A stretch of DNA of 37,056 bases from Desulfobacteraceae bacterium (GCA_013791935.1 VMSV01000086.1:1-37056); one strand, 5' to 3'; positions 1 through 8,838 are shown, counted from the stretch's first letter. Translations and numbers: made by a program. The notes: generated from the sequence alone by a model not told the origin.

Positions 1-1
1 A

Positions 2-631
2 AATGCCGGGAAAATAAAGATTTCCGTTCTGAAAAAAATAAAGGAAATCGAAAAGGAAATTCTTTACGTTGAGAAAAAAGTTCTTTCGCCCTATATGACC
101 AAAGATTCTCAGGATCTCATTACCAGAATGTTTGTTTCCTCCGATGGAGAGGATCCCAATGTCGCCATTTTGGAAGGAGCCAAAGCACTGATCAAATTCG
201 GCCAGTTCGAAAGGGCTATTGAGGAACTACACCGGTTGCTGGACATTGAAACCCTCAAAACCGAAGCGGCAAAGCAAATATTGAATTGTCATCTTCTGGC
301 GTCCAAGGCCAATTTGGCCATCGATCAGTATGACCGTTGGGTGTCGGCCGGATCTTTTGACAAAGGCCTGCTTGATAAGCTGAAAATCCAGATTCAGGAC
401 TTTTTGAAGAATACGGGAATTGATATGGAGTTCCCGGCCATATTTGATCAAAAAGACAAACAGACCATAACTGAGACCATATCCAAAAGTAATTCTGGCG
501 GGGAAGGCGTTGAAAAAGAAGAAAGTTCGGGTTCAAAGAGGGATACTTTCTTTTTCGAGGAGGAATACGAAGAATATGATGTTCTGGCCTCCTTAAGGAA
601 GAAAAAAAGTCCCGATGGAAAAAAAAGATGA
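2..631 (+). CDS. TPR-like helical protein of unknown function, 5' partial
   Basis: The reading frame is open from the first bases of the window, so the gene almost certainly begins upstream; an internal ATG at 95 would otherwise be the only nearby start. The visible part (about 209 residues) is helical. Its middle, around 'FGQFERAIEELHRLLDIE', resembles a tetratricopeptide-like helix pair. The tail is low-complexity and charged: a very acidic patch with E and Y residues, then a lysine-rich end. No catalytic motif is visible. It lies 75 bp before the MglA-like GTPase gene on the same strand and is probably co-transcribed with it, so a role as adaptor or scaffold for that GTPase is an inference only. 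I do not recognise a named family. Confidence 0.7.
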   Translation, partial: NAGKIKISVLKKIKEIEKEILYVEKKVLSPYMTKDSQDLITRMFVSSDGEDPNVAILEGAKALIKFGQFERAIEELHRLLDIETLKTEAAKQILNCHLLASKANLAIDQYDRWVSAGSFDKGLLDKLKIQIQDFLKNTGIDMEFPAIFDQKDKQTITETISKSNSGGEGVEKEESSGSKRDTFFFEEEYEEYDVLASLRKKKSPDGKKR

Positions 632-706
632 GCCACGATTTCTTTAATTAAAATCTGATTTACGGACACTCATATCAACAAAGTACCTGGCTTTTGGAGT
701 TTTATA

Positions 707-1321
707 ATGGCAGTATTGAACATGCGTAACCGGGAGATAGAATGCAAAATCGTCTATTACGGTCCCGGAAGATGCGGAAAAACCACCAACCTGGAATATG
801 CCTATAAAACCTATAAGAAACAAATTACAGGGGATATGGTTTCCATCAACACCGAAGGGGATCGCACCCTTTTTTTTGATTTTCTACCCATGGGTTTGGG
901 GAAAATTAAAGGTTGTGATGTGAGGGTTCAGCTCTATACGGTTCCGGGCCAGATAAAATACTCCTCCACCCGAAAACTTGTTCTTAAAGGGGTGGACGGT
1001 TTGGTTTTTGTGGCCGATTCCCTTGAAGTTCGGCGTGAAAAGAATATGCTTTCCTTAAAAGATCTTCAGATGAATTTAAAGGAATACGGCATCAGCGTGT
1101 TTAAAATTCCCCTGGTCATGCAATATAACAAGCGGGACCTTGAGGGGGAGGGGATGCCCATCATGAGCATCGAGCAGATGGATCGGGATCTTAACCGGCA
1201 GCTTAAAGCGCCTTCCTTTGCCGCCAGCGCGGTAAACGGGGATGGGGTGGGAAAAACCTTGTCGGAATGTCTGAAATTAACCCTTTTATCCTTGCAGAGA
1301 CAATTTCAATGGGCAAAATAA
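707..1321 (+). CDS. MglA-like small Ras-superfamily GTPase
   Basis: A 204-residue cytoplasmic GTPase. The P-loop 'GPGRCGKTT' is at residues 19-27. The switch-II region reads 'VPGQ' in place of DxxGQ, as is known for the bacterial MglA group, and the guanine-specificity motif is 'NKRD'. MglA proteins set cell polarity and motility by cycling between GTP and GDP with an MglB-type activator; no MglB gene is visible here. The following gene encodes a PATAN/DUF4388 protein that begins inside or just before the mglA-like stop, which suggests translational coupling. The ATG is preceded by GGAG at good spacing. The assignment to the GTPase family is firm. Whether it drives motility, polarity or another process is not shown by the sequence. 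Confidence 0.9.
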   Translation: MAVLNMRNREIECKIVYYGPGRCGKTTNLEYAYKTYKKQITGDMVSINTEGDRTLFFDFLPMGLGKIKGCDVRVQLYTVPGQIKYSSTRKLVLKGVDGLVFVADSLEVRREKNMLSLKDLQMNLKEYGISVFKIPLVMQYNKRDLEGEGMPIMSIEQMDRDLNRQLKAPSFAASAVNGDGVGKTLSECLKLTLLSLQRQFQWAK

Positions 1322-2523
1322 GCAACGGCATGACTTCCGGAGTGATGTTTTCAGGAAGCACCCTTTTTTTCGGCTTGGGCGACCTGCTGCAGCTCATCGG
1401 GGCCCATGGCAGTACCGGCGTATTGAAGATCGTGAGCAAGTACTCTCCGGAATCCGGGGAAATTTATTTTACCTCCGGCAACCCCGTGGATGCGGTTTGC
1501 GGTGATAAATCCGGTCTGGATGCCCTGTACGCCCTTTTCGGGTGGACCCATGGGGATTTTTATTTTGAAGTCAAGAATTTTCCGAATCGAAAAACCATCA
1601 CTGAAGGCCGCATGCAGTTGATTTTAAACGGTCTGAAGATGCTTGACGAAGGCAAGATTGAAAAACTGGGGCCCATCACAGCCGAAGAGGAGACGCCGCT
1701 GGATTCCCTGGTGATGGGAATTCCACAGGCTCTGGTGAAAGGTCCCCTCATCGACTATATCTATGTGGTGGATGAAGAGGAATTCAACCCGGGGGATGAA
1801 ATCATTGTGGAGGGAAGACACGGAAACTGGATCTGGGGAATCCTCGAGGGCAATGTCCAGATTTCCAAGGAATCGCCCCAGGGACGGGTCAACATTCTTC
1901 GGGTGGGCCGAGGGTCCTATGTGGGAAGCATTACTTCCTTTCTTCTGGGGGGCTCCATCCGGTCCGCAACGGCCACCGCAAGGGACAAAGTCCTTTTAGG
2001 GGTTCTGGACTCCCACCGACTATCCATGGAATTCGGCAGTATGCCCACGGAACTCAAAAGCATCTTCATCAGTCTGGACAGGCGACTCAAGGAAGTCACT
2101 CAGCTTGCCGTGGACTACTATTTCAACAATGATCCGATTCCGGCCGTCAAAAAGCTCGGCATGACTATGGTGGAGGATATTAATCAGGAAAAAGTTTATA
2201 CCATAAAACAAGGAAGGGCATGGATCGTAAGAAAAATGCTGGGAACGGAAATTCTCATTTCCAATCTCTTCCCCGGAGATTTTCTCGGGCAGATTCCCTT
2301 CTTGGATGGGAATCCCGATCCTCTCACCACATTCATTTACGGTTCTGCCAACCTGGTTCTGGAGGAAAACAACAGCGACCAGATCCTCTCTAAATTCAAC
2401 CGACTTTCACCGATGTTCAAAAACATCATCGACAATACTGCGGCCTATGTTACGGCCACAACTGCAATGGTATGCGGATTCAAGCACAAGCATTTGACGA
2501 ACCGAACCTATAAACAGGGCTGA
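1309..2523 (+). CDS. PATAN (DUF4388) domain protein with cyclic-nucleotide-binding-like modules
   Basis: About 404 residues. Near the N-terminus is a PATAN/DUF4388-type region: 'GLGDLLQLIGAHGSTGVLKI', then 'GEIYFTSGNPVDAV' and 'FGWTHGDFYFEV'. Two later stretches, roughly residues 160-260 and 280-390, look like cyclic-nucleotide-binding beta-barrels: 'GDEIIVEGRHGNWIWGILEGNVQ' is split over the first and 'LFPGDFLGQIPFLDG' lies in the second. No classical phosphate-binding cassette is obvious, so ligand binding is uncertain. The frame also has an ATG at 1267, which would overlap the GTPase gene by 55 nt without a ribosome site. I prefer 1309, which overlaps by 13 nt and has a weak AGAGA upstream. 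DUF4388 proteins often accompany MglA-type GTPases, so a joint signalling role is likely but inferred. Confidence 0.75.
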   Translation: MGKISNGMTSGVMFSGSTLFFGLGDLLQLIGAHGSTGVLKIVSKYSPESGEIYFTSGNPVDAVCGDKSGLDALYALFGWTHGDFYFEVKNFPNRKTITEGRMQLILNGLKMLDEGKIEKLGPITAEEETPLDSLVMGIPQALVKGPLIDYIYVVDEEEFNPGDEIIVEGRHGNWIWGILEGNVQISKESPQGRVNILRVGRGSYVGSITSFLLGGSIRSATATARDKVLLGVLDSHRLSMEFGSMPTELKSIFISLDRRLKEVTQLAVDYYFNNDPIPAVKKLGMTMVEDINQEKVYTIKQGRAWIVRKMLGTEILISNLFPGDFLGQIPFLDGNPDPLTTFIYGSANLVLEENNSDQILSKFNRLSPMFKNIIDNTAAYVTATTAMVCGFKHKHLTNRTYKQG

Positions 2524-2534
2524 AGGTGTTATCC

Positions 2535-2885
2535 ATGATCCAAGAAAGACGACGATATCTACGCATCGATTCCCATAACCTCGTGTTTCTCTCCTTAAGG
2601 GAAAAAGAAGAAGTCATTCAGCAGGGTATGGGCCGGACTTTAAATGTTTCAGAATCAGGCATACGCCTGGAAACCCGGTTTTTAATCAAACCTGCCCAGA
2701 AAATATGGCTGACCATCGGTTTTAATGACGAGACCGTGGACATCCAGGGAGAGCTGGTCTATTACATCAGCGGCACGTCCGATCAGCATTACGGTGTTAA
2801 ATTTCACGAAATGGATCCTGATGTCCGTGAAGTCCTAAAAAAATACATTTTAAATTTCAACAAAATTGAAAATCAAATCAATTAA
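2535..2885 (+). CDS. PilZ domain protein (probable c-di-GMP receptor)
   Basis: A 116-residue single-domain PilZ protein. The N-terminal arginine motif RxxxR lies in 'ERRRYLRI', and the second signature, NxSxxG, is 'NVSESG'. Both are the residues that bind cyclic di-GMP in this family. The frame could start at a GTG at 2526, but the ATG at 2535 has AAGGTG six bases upstream and is the better start. The gene sits 11 bp after the PATAN protein gene and 34 bp before purC, in the same run as the MglA-like GTPase. This suggests that c-di-GMP feeds into the same cell-surface or polarity pathway (inference). Confidence 0.85.
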   Translation: MIQERRRYLRIDSHNLVFLSLREKEEVIQQGMGRTLNVSESGIRLETRFLIKPAQKIWLTIGFNDETVDIQGELVYYISGTSDQHYGVKFHEMDPDVREVLKKYILNFNKIENQIN

Positions 2886-2919
2886 ACAACATTTTAGCCC
2901 TGGAAAGGAAGATCGCATT

Positions 2920-3816
2920 ATGACTGCTGCAGTAACGGAAACCCATTTCCCGGATCTAAAATTGATCATGCGGGGAAAAGTAAGGGATGTTTATGATCTT
3001 GGTGAATCCATTCTCATGGTGGCCACGGATCGAATATCAGCCTTTGATGTGGTGCTTCCCAATCCGGTTCCAGGAAAGGGAAAAATCCTGAACCAGATTT
3101 CCCTGTACTGGTTTGACCAGACCCAATCCATTCTCCCCAACCATGTGATTACAGCGGATGTGAAGGAGTTTCCCGCGGAATGCCTAAAATACCGGGATGT
3201 TCTTGAGGGGAGAAGCATGGTGGTGAAAAAAACAAAGCCCCTGGCCATTGAATGCGTGGTGAGAGGCTATCTTTCCGGGTCGGGATGGAAGTCTTATCAG
3301 GAAAACGGAACGGTCTGCGGGATTCAGCTTCCTTCAGGGCTGGTGGAATCTTCCAAACTTCCCGAAGCCATTTTCACGCCGTCCACCAAGGCGGAAAAAG
3401 GCGAACATGACATGAATATTGATTTTGAGACGGCAAAAGGGATTGTGGGAAGTGAAATAGCGGAGAAGGTCCGTGATTACAGCTTGGCCATCTATGCAAA
3501 AGGCTCGGAGATCGCTGAAAAAAAGGGGATTATCATTGCCGACACGAAATTTGAATTCGGCGTGATCAACAACCAAATCATTCTCATTGATGAAGTCCTC
3601 ACACCGGATTCCTCAAGATTCTGGCCAAAGGAATCCTACCGGGAAGGCAAGTCCCAAAAGAGTTACGACAAACAGTATCTGCGGGATTACCTCCTTTCCA
3701 TCGCCTGGAATCAGACTCCGCCGGGGCCGGTCCTGCCGGATGAAATCATTGAGAGTACTCGGAACAAATATCTGGAAGCGTTGAATCAACTCACGGGCAG
3801 CAAGTATGAAATTTAA
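2920..3816 (+). CDS. purC: SAICAR synthase (phosphoribosylaminoimidazole-succinocarboxamide synthase)
   Basis: A 298-residue enzyme that joins CAIR and aspartate using ATP in purine synthesis. Diagnostic segments are '[20 protein letters not shown]' near the N-terminus, '[16 protein letters not shown]' in the middle, and '[13 protein letters not shown]' towards the end. The frame is open back to 2866, overlapping the PilZ gene. The ATG at 2920 follows GGAAAGGAAG at proper distance and gives the usual PurC N-terminus, so I chose it. The length matches the roughly 295-residue bacterial and yeast type. The last codons overlap the start of the ParB-like gene. Confidence 0.97.
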   Translation: MTAAVTETHFPDLKLIMRGKVRDVYDLGESILMVATDRISAFDVVLPNPVPGKGKILNQISLYWFDQTQSILPNHVITADVKEFPAECLKYRDVLEGRSMVVKKTKPLAIECVVRGYLSGSGWKSYQENGTVCGIQLPSGLVESSKLPEAIFTPSTKAEKGEHDMNIDFETAKGIVGSEIAEKVRDYSLAIYAKGSEIAEKKGIIIADTKFEFGVINNQIILIDEVLTPDSSRFWPKESYREGKSQKSYDKQYLRDYLLSIAWNQTPPGPVLPDEIIESTRNKYLEALNQLTGSKYEI

Positions 3817-4822
3817 AATGGAAATGATAAATCCGGAGGACATTGATTCTACGGATTTATCATTCCAAATCACCACCCGTGAGGATCCGGATGATCTGAT
3901 GGCCTCCATCAGAGCCATCGGCGTCATCAACCCTCCCCTCCTGTGGCAAGAAGATCACGGGCGCCGGATCATTGTGTGTGGCCGCCGCCGCATCGCCGCA
4001 TGCTTTAAAGCCGGAATGGCTTCCGTGGAATGCAGAATAGCAGAGGAAGCGAACCGGCTGAAATGTGTCAAAACCGCCATCAGTGATAACGCCTTTCAGC
4101 GTCAACTGAATTGGGTAGAGATTTCCCGGGCCTTGAACAGGCTGATGCAGGAAATCCGGGATAAAGATCAGGTCCTGTCGATGCTTCCGGATCTGGGCCT
4201 TCCGGAAGGAAAAGATATTCTGGATAAGGCGATCCGCATCGCCCATTTTACCCAGCCCATTCAGGATGGACTGATTTCAGGGCAGATTCCATTTGCCATG
4301 GCCCTGGAATTGGGGGGGCTTGAACCTGAAACCGGAAGCTTTTTGGCGAACCTGTTTCAACAGTTAACCCTGAGTTTGAACAAGCAGAGAGAAATTCTGG
4401 AATGGGCCGTGGAAATCGCTGCTCGTGAATCTAAAACCCCCATGGATATCCTTCTGGAAAACGGGATTCAGGGAGTCATAAAAAACCCGGATTGGGATCG
4501 GAACCAGAAGGGGACTGCCCTACGGAAACATCTCAGAACCAGGCGTTATCCTTGGATTCAAAAAGCGGAAACCCTGTTCCAGGAGGGAATGAAATCCCTG
4601 AAAATTCCTCCAGGGATCAGATTGTCTCCCCCCAAGGATTTTGAAAGTGACCGTTATGCCTTTCAAATTGAATTTAAAAAACAGAGCCAGCTGGCTTCAC
4701 GCCTGAAAACCCTGGAACGCCTGTCTGAAGCCCAAGCCTTAAAGGATCTTCTTGACGGGCTGGATCTTGATTCGCCCCCGGCTCATGCCCCCTCTTCTTT
4801 TAGATCAAAAGCGGTAAAATGA
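3806..4822 (+). CDS. ParB/Spo0J N-terminal domain protein (non-canonical)
   Basis: A 338-residue protein. Residues about 10-100 form a ParB-like nuclease/CTPase fold, with '[17 protein letters not shown]' and '[18 protein letters not shown]', the latter corresponding to the GxRR box. The rest is helical with no recognisable catalytic motif; the C-terminus does not look like a ParB dimer domain. The ATG overlaps the purC stop by 11 nt. Downstream it overlaps the radical SAM gene by ATGA, so the two are translationally coupled and probably work together. No parA or parS site is visible, so a chromosome-partition role is unlikely. Its real substrate is unknown. Confidence 0.75.
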   Translation: MKFKMEMINPEDIDSTDLSFQITTREDPDDLMASIRAIGVINPPLLWQEDHGRRIIVCGRRRIAACFKAGMASVECRIAEEANRLKCVKTAISDNAFQRQLNWVEISRALNRLMQEIRDKDQVLSMLPDLGLPEGKDILDKAIRIAHFTQPIQDGLISGQIPFAMALELGGLEPETGSFLANLFQQLTLSLNKQREILEWAVEIAARESKTPMDILLENGIQGVIKNPDWDRNQKGTALRKHLRTRRYPWIQKAETLFQEGMKSLKIPPGIRLSPPKDFESDRYAFQIEFKKQSQLASRLKTLERLSEAQALKDLLDGLDLDSPPAHAPSSFRSKAVK

Positions 4823-5925
4823 ACTTTCCCGTTAAACAGATCTTTGTGGATCAGGCCGTAGCGTCCCTTCCCGAGACCCTTCGGCTCACGGAAGGTGCGG
4901 TTGTTCCCGTGGAAGTCATTGATGATGTCAAGGCTTTGTATGGCATCCTCATGAATACCCCTGATCCCGTGGAGGCCGGAAAGAAAATCCTCTTTCTCAC
5001 GAAAAACAAGGGCGCGTTCATTAAAAAATGTCCGGGAACAAAATACTATAACTGCTGCGGGTATATGATCCTTCATGTGGGAACCTTCTGCCACATGGAT
5101 TGCTCCTACTGCATTCTCCAGTCCTATTTCCATCCGCCGGTTCTGCAATATTTCGTCAACCGGCAGGAGATGCTTGCCGAACTTCAGGAGGAATTTCAAA
5201 AAGGAAAAATCCAAAGGATCGGCACGGGTGAATTCACGGACAGCCTCATCTGGGAACCCTTCTCCAAAATCACGGAGGAACTGGTGCCGAGGTTTGCAGC
5301 CCAGTCCACGGCGGTTCTGGAGTTGAAAACCAAAACCGTTGAAATCCAGAACCTTCATCAATATGACCATAATCGCAAGACCATTCTGGCCTGGTCCTTG
5401 AACACCCCTCGCATCATTCATTCTGAGGAGCGGAACACCACTTCCCTTGGAGAGCGCCTTGCAGCCGCAAAAACCTGTGAAGCCATGGGCTATCCCCTGG
5501 CCTTCCATTTTGATCCCATTGTCCTTTATGAGGGATGTGAAGCTGAATACCGGGAGGTGATCGAGACGCTTTTTTCAGCCGTGTCCCCGGATTCCATTGT
5601 CTGGATCAGCCTGGGCACGTTCCGGTTCATGCCCGATCTCAAATCCATTGTTCAAAAGCGGTTTTCGGAGTCCAAAATTCCCTATGGCGAATTCATCACC
5701 GGCCTGGACAATAAGATGCGGTATTTCAAGCCCCTTCGCATGGCATTTTACCGGAAAATGGTCCAATGGATCCGCGAGGCAGCCCCTCGGGTTTTGATCT
5801 ATTACTGCATGGAAGATGACGAGGTTTGGAGCAAAACCATGGGGTTCACCCCGGCGGAGAAGGGCGGCTTGCCTGCCATGCTGGACCGGAGCGCCATGGA
5901 TCATTGCGGGTTGGATGTGTTGTGA
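4819..5925 (+). CDS. Spore photoproduct lyase (SplB)-like radical SAM protein
   Basis: A 368-residue radical SAM enzyme. The cluster-binding cysteines are C91, C95 and C98 in 'CHMDCSYC'. The following sequence 'ILQSYFHPP', the segment 'GTGEFTDSL' and the late 'YYCMEDDEVW' are typical of the SPL family. Spore photoproduct lyase repairs thymine photoproducts in spores. This organism class does not form Bacillus-type spores, so homologues here may repair other DNA lesions or modify another substrate. The start overlaps the ParB-like stop (ATGA), suggesting a conserved pair. The 3' end is followed within 21 bp by a fragment of an unrelated gene. Confidence 0.85.
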   Translation: MNFPVKQIFVDQAVASLPETLRLTEGAVVPVEVIDDVKALYGILMNTPDPVEAGKKILFLTKNKGAFIKKCPGTKYYNCCGYMILHVGTFCHMDCSYCILQSYFHPPVLQYFVNRQEMLAELQEEFQKGKIQRIGTGEFTDSLIWEPFSKITEELVPRFAAQSTAVLELKTKTVEIQNLHQYDHNRKTILAWSLNTPRIIHSEERNTTSLGERLAAAKTCEAMGYPLAFHFDPIVLYEGCEAEYREVIETLFSAVSPDSIVWISLGTFRFMPDLKSIVQKRFSESKIPYGEFITGLDNKMRYFKPLRMAFYRKMVQWIREAAPRVLIYYCMEDDEVWSKTMGFTPAEKGGLPAMLDRSAMDHCGLDVL

Positions 5926-5946
5926 GTTTTAGGGGGGATCATCAGA

Positions 5947-6011
5947 ATGGTAGCCATAGGCGGTTTCCGCATCATTCACACCCCCGGCCATGGCGCTTTG
6001 AATCATTTTAG
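5947..6011 (+). pseudogene. Remnant of a metallo-beta-lactamase-fold protein
   Basis: A short frame beginning with ATG at 5947, preceded by a GGGGGG-rich ribosome-site-like stretch, encodes 'GGFRIIHTPGHGALNHF'. That is the characteristic MBL-fold strand and loop (GG..l.viHTPGH..G). The frame then runs antisense into the end of the acyltransferase gene and stops at 6050 without further homology. I interpret it as the internal fragment of an MBL gene once linked to the radical SAM gene and since deleted. The stretch is very short, so chance similarity cannot be excluded. Confidence 0.4.
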
Positions 6012-6920
6012 GGAAACAATATGCTCTGACATAATCTTCTCAATCTGCTGATCCTTCTCCTGCCAAACTTGATTAACCCATTTTTGAATTTTATCCCGAA
6101 AACCGGCGTCTTCCTCATAACTTCTGCCAACGACATTCCCGGGAACAGGCAGGCTCTTCACGCGAACAGTGATGCAGGGGATTTTTCCGGTCAATAAATC
6201 CCAAAATTTCACAGGAGGTTCATTTTCCGGATAAACGATGGTAACGTCTAATACTTCTGATAAATAATCTCCCATACTGGAAAAAACCAGGGAAATGCCC
6301 CCTGCTTTGGGGATAAGGAGGTGGTGGTATGGGGAGTTTTGATTTTTATGTTTATGAAAAGTAAACCGCGTGCCCTCTAAAAAATTCATGACGCTTACCG
6401 GGAAACTTTTGAATTTTTCACATGATTTTCGAGTGGCTTCCACGTCCTTGCCCCGGAGCTCGGGATGTTTCTCCAGAAACGCTTTGGAATATCGTTTTAG
6501 AAAAGGGAAATCCAATGCCCACCAGGCGATTCCCAGCATGGGAACCCAGATGAGTTCTTGTTTCAGGAAAAACTTGAGAAAGGGAATATGACGTTTAAAG
6601 ATATGTTGAAGCACGAAGATATCGACCCAGGAACGGTGATTGCTCACCACCAGGTAGGATTTTCTGGGCAAAAGGTGTTCAACGCCCTGAATATCCCATT
6701 TGACCCTATGGATTTTTTCAAAAGCAAAACTGTTCCCTTCAACCCATGCTTCTGCAATGAGGACCAGAAGCCGTGAAATTTGGCGTCTTATTCCTCCCAC
6801 AGGGATAATGAATTTGAGTAAGGCAAATATGAACAATATGGTACACCACCATATCGTGTTGAGGCCGAATAGCAATAGGGTAAATCCCCCCAGCAGATGG
6901 GAGGGTAATGAATTCAACAT
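6003..6920 (-). CDS. 1-acyl-glycerol-3-phosphate acyltransferase family protein (YihG/PlsC-like)
   Basis: A 305-residue membrane-associated acyltransferase. Hydrophobic residues 8-40 form one or two N-terminal membrane segments. The catalytic HX4D box is 'NHRSWVD' at 94-100, and the substrate-binding 'EGTR' is at 182-185. These are the PlsC-family signatures for transferring acyl chains to lysophospholipid or a related acceptor. The long N-terminal membrane part and spacing resemble E. coli YihG more than PlsC itself. It is the only leftward gene in this part and has its own likely sigma-70 promoter at 6964-6992. Confidence 0.88.
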   Translation of the reverse strand: MLNSLPSHLLGGFTLLLFGLNTIWWCTILFIFALLKFIIPVGGIRRQISRLLVLIAEAWVEGNSFAFEKIHRVKWDIQGVEHLLPRKSYLVVSNHRSWVDIFVLQHIFKRHIPFLKFFLKQELIWVPMLGIAWWALDFPFLKRYSKAFLEKHPELRGKDVEATRKSCEKFKSFPVSVMNFLEGTRFTFHKHKNQNSPYHHLLIPKAGGISLVFSSMGDYLSEVLDVTIVYPENEPPVKFWDLLTGKIPCITVRVKSLPVPGNVVGRSYEEDAGFRDKIQKWVNQVWQEKDQQIEKIMSEHIVSLK

Positions 6921-6963
6921 GGCAAATTTTTCCTGATCATAAGATGTTTAGAACATGGGCGGG

Positions 6964-6992
6964 AATTTAACAGCGGATATGGGGATTGTAAA
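6964..6992 (-). promoter_or_regulatory. Probable sigma-70 promoter of the acyltransferase gene
   Basis: On the minus strand TTTACA (6987-6992) and TAAATT (6964-6969) are separated by exactly 17 bp. Transcription would start near 6957, about 37 nt before the acyltransferase ATG at 6920. Confidence 0.55.
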
Positions 6993-7018
6993 GCATATCT
7001 TTTACCATTGGCGAGATT

Positions 7019-7054
7019 TTAGGCCTCATGCGCATGCAATGCTTTTAAAAACAT
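7019..7054 (-). other. Eleven-codon open frame with a strong ribosome-binding site
   Basis: On the minus strand GGAGGTGA lies a few bases before an ATG that opens a frame of only 11 codons (MFLKALHAHEA) and ends in TAA. It lies upstream of the predicted acyltransferase promoter, so it is unlikely to be that gene's leader peptide. It may be the stub of a lost gene. Confidence 0.2.
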
Positions 7055-7093
7055 CAGTTCACCTCCAATCCATCCGTCAAAGGAAGAGGGGGA

Positions 7094-7124
7094 GGTTAAA
7101 TATGACCATGGGTTAAATATGACC
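7094..7124. promoter_or_regulatory. Activator site (family 2, degenerate) for the radical SAM gene
   Basis: A 31-bp site. The left half GGTTAAAT is a degenerate GGTCATAT and the right half ATATGACC is perfect; an additional ATATGACC at 7100-7107 makes a 17-bp direct repeat. Its end is 99 bp from the -24 box at 7224, almost the same distance as in the three clear palindromes of this family. The surrounding gene-free stretch 6921-7326 holds this site, two promoters and the tiny frame at 7019-7054; I see no other gene in it. Confidence 0.5.
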
Positions 7125-7223
7125 GCATTTATCGAGGAATAAATGACCGACCTTCCCTTGACAAAAGAGGAATTATTCAGAAAAACCAGAAGGATAGGGT
7201 GGACCATGCCAAGGTCGAGGTTG

Positions 7224-7239
7224 TGGCACGAATATTGAT
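7224..7239 (+). promoter_or_regulatory. Sigma-54 (-24/-12) promoter of the radical SAM gene
   Basis: TGGCACGAATATTGAT matches TGGCAYR-N4-TTGCW with correct 16-nt geometry; only the -12 C is replaced by A. Predicted start of transcription is near 7250, giving a leader of about 77 nt before the ATG at 7327. Confidence 0.65.
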
Positions 7240-7326
7240 ATTCTTTTTAAAGATAACCCTCGGATTATGACAGACTCAAAGCTGATTATGGCCGAAAACA
7301 ATAAACTCCAAAAGGAGATCAGCTAT

Positions 7327-8805
7327 ATGAACGTCCTCCATATCTATCCTAAATTTCCCGATACTTTCTGGTCTTTCACCTATGCCTTGAGCTTTATCGG
7401 AAAAAAAGCGGCTTTTCCGCCACTGGGCCTGCTTACCGTAGCGTCCCTGTTGCCGGAAAAATGGTCCAAACGCCTTGTGGACGTGAATGTGAACCCTCTC
7501 ACGGATAAAGACCTCTTGTGGGCGGATATGGCGTTTGTGGGTGGAATGGCCATTCAGCGTAAATCCGCCAGGCAAATCATTGCCCGTTGCCTTGCCATGA
7601 ATTTAAAAGTTGTTGCCGGAGGACCGCTTTTTACATCCGAACCTGAGGAGTATCCAGAGGTGGACCATCTGGTTCTGGATGAGGCGGAAATCACGCTCCC
7701 TCTTTTTCTGATCGACCTTGAAAACGGTAACCCCCAAAAGATCTACAGGGCTTCGGGCTTCTGTGACCTTTCCGCCACCCCGAAACCCATGTGGAACCTT
7801 ATTAAAACAAAAAAATATGCGTCCGTGAATGTTCAGTTTTCCAGGGGATGCCCGTTTGACTGCGAATTCTGCAATGTGACCACGCTCTTCGGCCACCGGC
7901 CGCGCTTGAAAACCGGTCAGCAGGTGATTGGGGAGCTGGATCAAATTTATGCTTCCGGATGGCGCGGCAGCATCTTTTTCGTGGACGATAATTTTATCGG
8001 AAACAAGGGGTTTCTTAAAACCCAATTGCTTCCCGCCTTGATTGAATGGCGCAAGAATAAAAAGGGGTGCATTTTTTTCACGGAAGCCTCCATCAATCTT
8101 GCCGATGATCCGGTGCTTCTGGACATGATGGTTGCCGCGGGTTTCGATTCGGTATTCATCGGCATCGAGTCACCGGATGAGGTTAGCCTTACGGAATGCC
8201 ATAAAACCCAGAACAAAAACCGCGACCTGCTTGAAAGTGTGGGGATCATCCAGCGTTCGGGGTTGCAGGTGATGGGCGGTTTTATTGTGGGGTTTGACAG
8301 CGACGGGCCGTCTATTTTCCAGCGCCAGATCGATTTCATTCAAAAAAGCGGCATTGTCACGGCCATGGTCGGAATGCTCCAGGCCCCGCCGGGGACTCGT
8401 TTATTTGACCGGCTTAAAAGGGAAAGCCGGGTGATGGATATTTTTTCCGGGGACAATGTGGATGGCACCACCAATATCATTCCACAAATGGGCATGGACA
8501 AACTTTTGGCCGGGTATCAATCGATTATGAAACATATTTATGCCCCGAAGCATTACTACCAGCGCGTCAGAACCTTGTTGAAGGAACTCAAGGTCCCTCA
8601 AATCAACCACCCCATCAACTTCCAGCGGTTTCTTTCCATTTTTCGGTCCGCGTTCCGCCTTGGTATTTTGGGGAAGGAGCGGTTTCAGTACTGGCAGCTG
8701 ATTTGCTGGACCCTGGTCCGCAGGCCAAGACTGTTACCCGTGGCCATAACCCTGGCCATCTATGGCCGTCATTACCGGAAGATCTGCGATTTATATATTC
8801 TTTAA
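7327..8805 (+). CDS. B12-binding radical SAM protein of the DUF4070 (HpnP-like) family
   Basis: 492 residues. An N-terminal cobalamin-binding Rossmann-type region ('PPLGLLTVASLLPEKW', then 'VVAGGPLFTSEPEEYP') is followed by a radical SAM core with C175, C179 and C182 in 'CPFDCEFC'. After it come 'FFVDDNFIGNK' and the C-terminal DUF4070 region with 'DNVDGTTNIIP'. The family contains the hopanoid C-2 methylase HpnP, but also many uncharacterised relatives; no hopanoid gene lies here, so I give no symbol. The frame is open from 7267. I chose the ATG at 7327 because AAAAGGAG lies upstream and the protein then begins 'MNVLHIYPKFPDTFWSF', the usual family start. A sigma-54 promoter and activator site precede it, which links it to the stress island further right. 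Confidence 0.88.
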   Translation: MNVLHIYPKFPDTFWSFTYALSFIGKKAAFPPLGLLTVASLLPEKWSKRLVDVNVNPLTDKDLLWADMAFVGGMAIQRKSARQIIARCLAMNLKVVAGGPLFTSEPEEYPEVDHLVLDEAEITLPLFLIDLENGNPQKIYRASGFCDLSATPKPMWNLIKTKKYASVNVQFSRGCPFDCEFCNVTTLFGHRPRLKTGQQVIGELDQIYASGWRGSIFFVDDNFIGNKGFLKTQLLPALIEWRKNKKGCIFFTEASINLADDPVLLDMMVAAGFDSVFIGIESPDEVSLTECHKTQNKNRDLLESVGIIQRSGLQVMGGFIVGFDSDGPSIFQRQIDFIQKSGIVTAMVGMLQAPPGTRLFDRLKRESRVMDIFSGDNVDGTTNIIPQMGMDKLLAGYQSIMKHIYAPKHYYQRVRTLLKELKVPQINHPINFQRFLSIFRSAFRLGILGKERFQYWQLICWTLVRRPRLLPVAITLAIYGRHYRKICDLYIL

Positions 8806-8838
8806 GGCGCAAGGCGATGAAAGGACAAGAGACAAGCT

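Noticed and set aside
3806-4822. Chromosome partition locus (parB)
   Set aside because: No parA, no parS-like 16-bp palindrome, an atypical C-terminus, and coupling to a radical SAM gene instead.
7100-7124. Direct repeat ATATGACC that might look like a CRISPR or plasmid iteron
   Set aside because: Only two copies 17 bp apart, no spacers and no cas or replication genes; the position fits an activator site.
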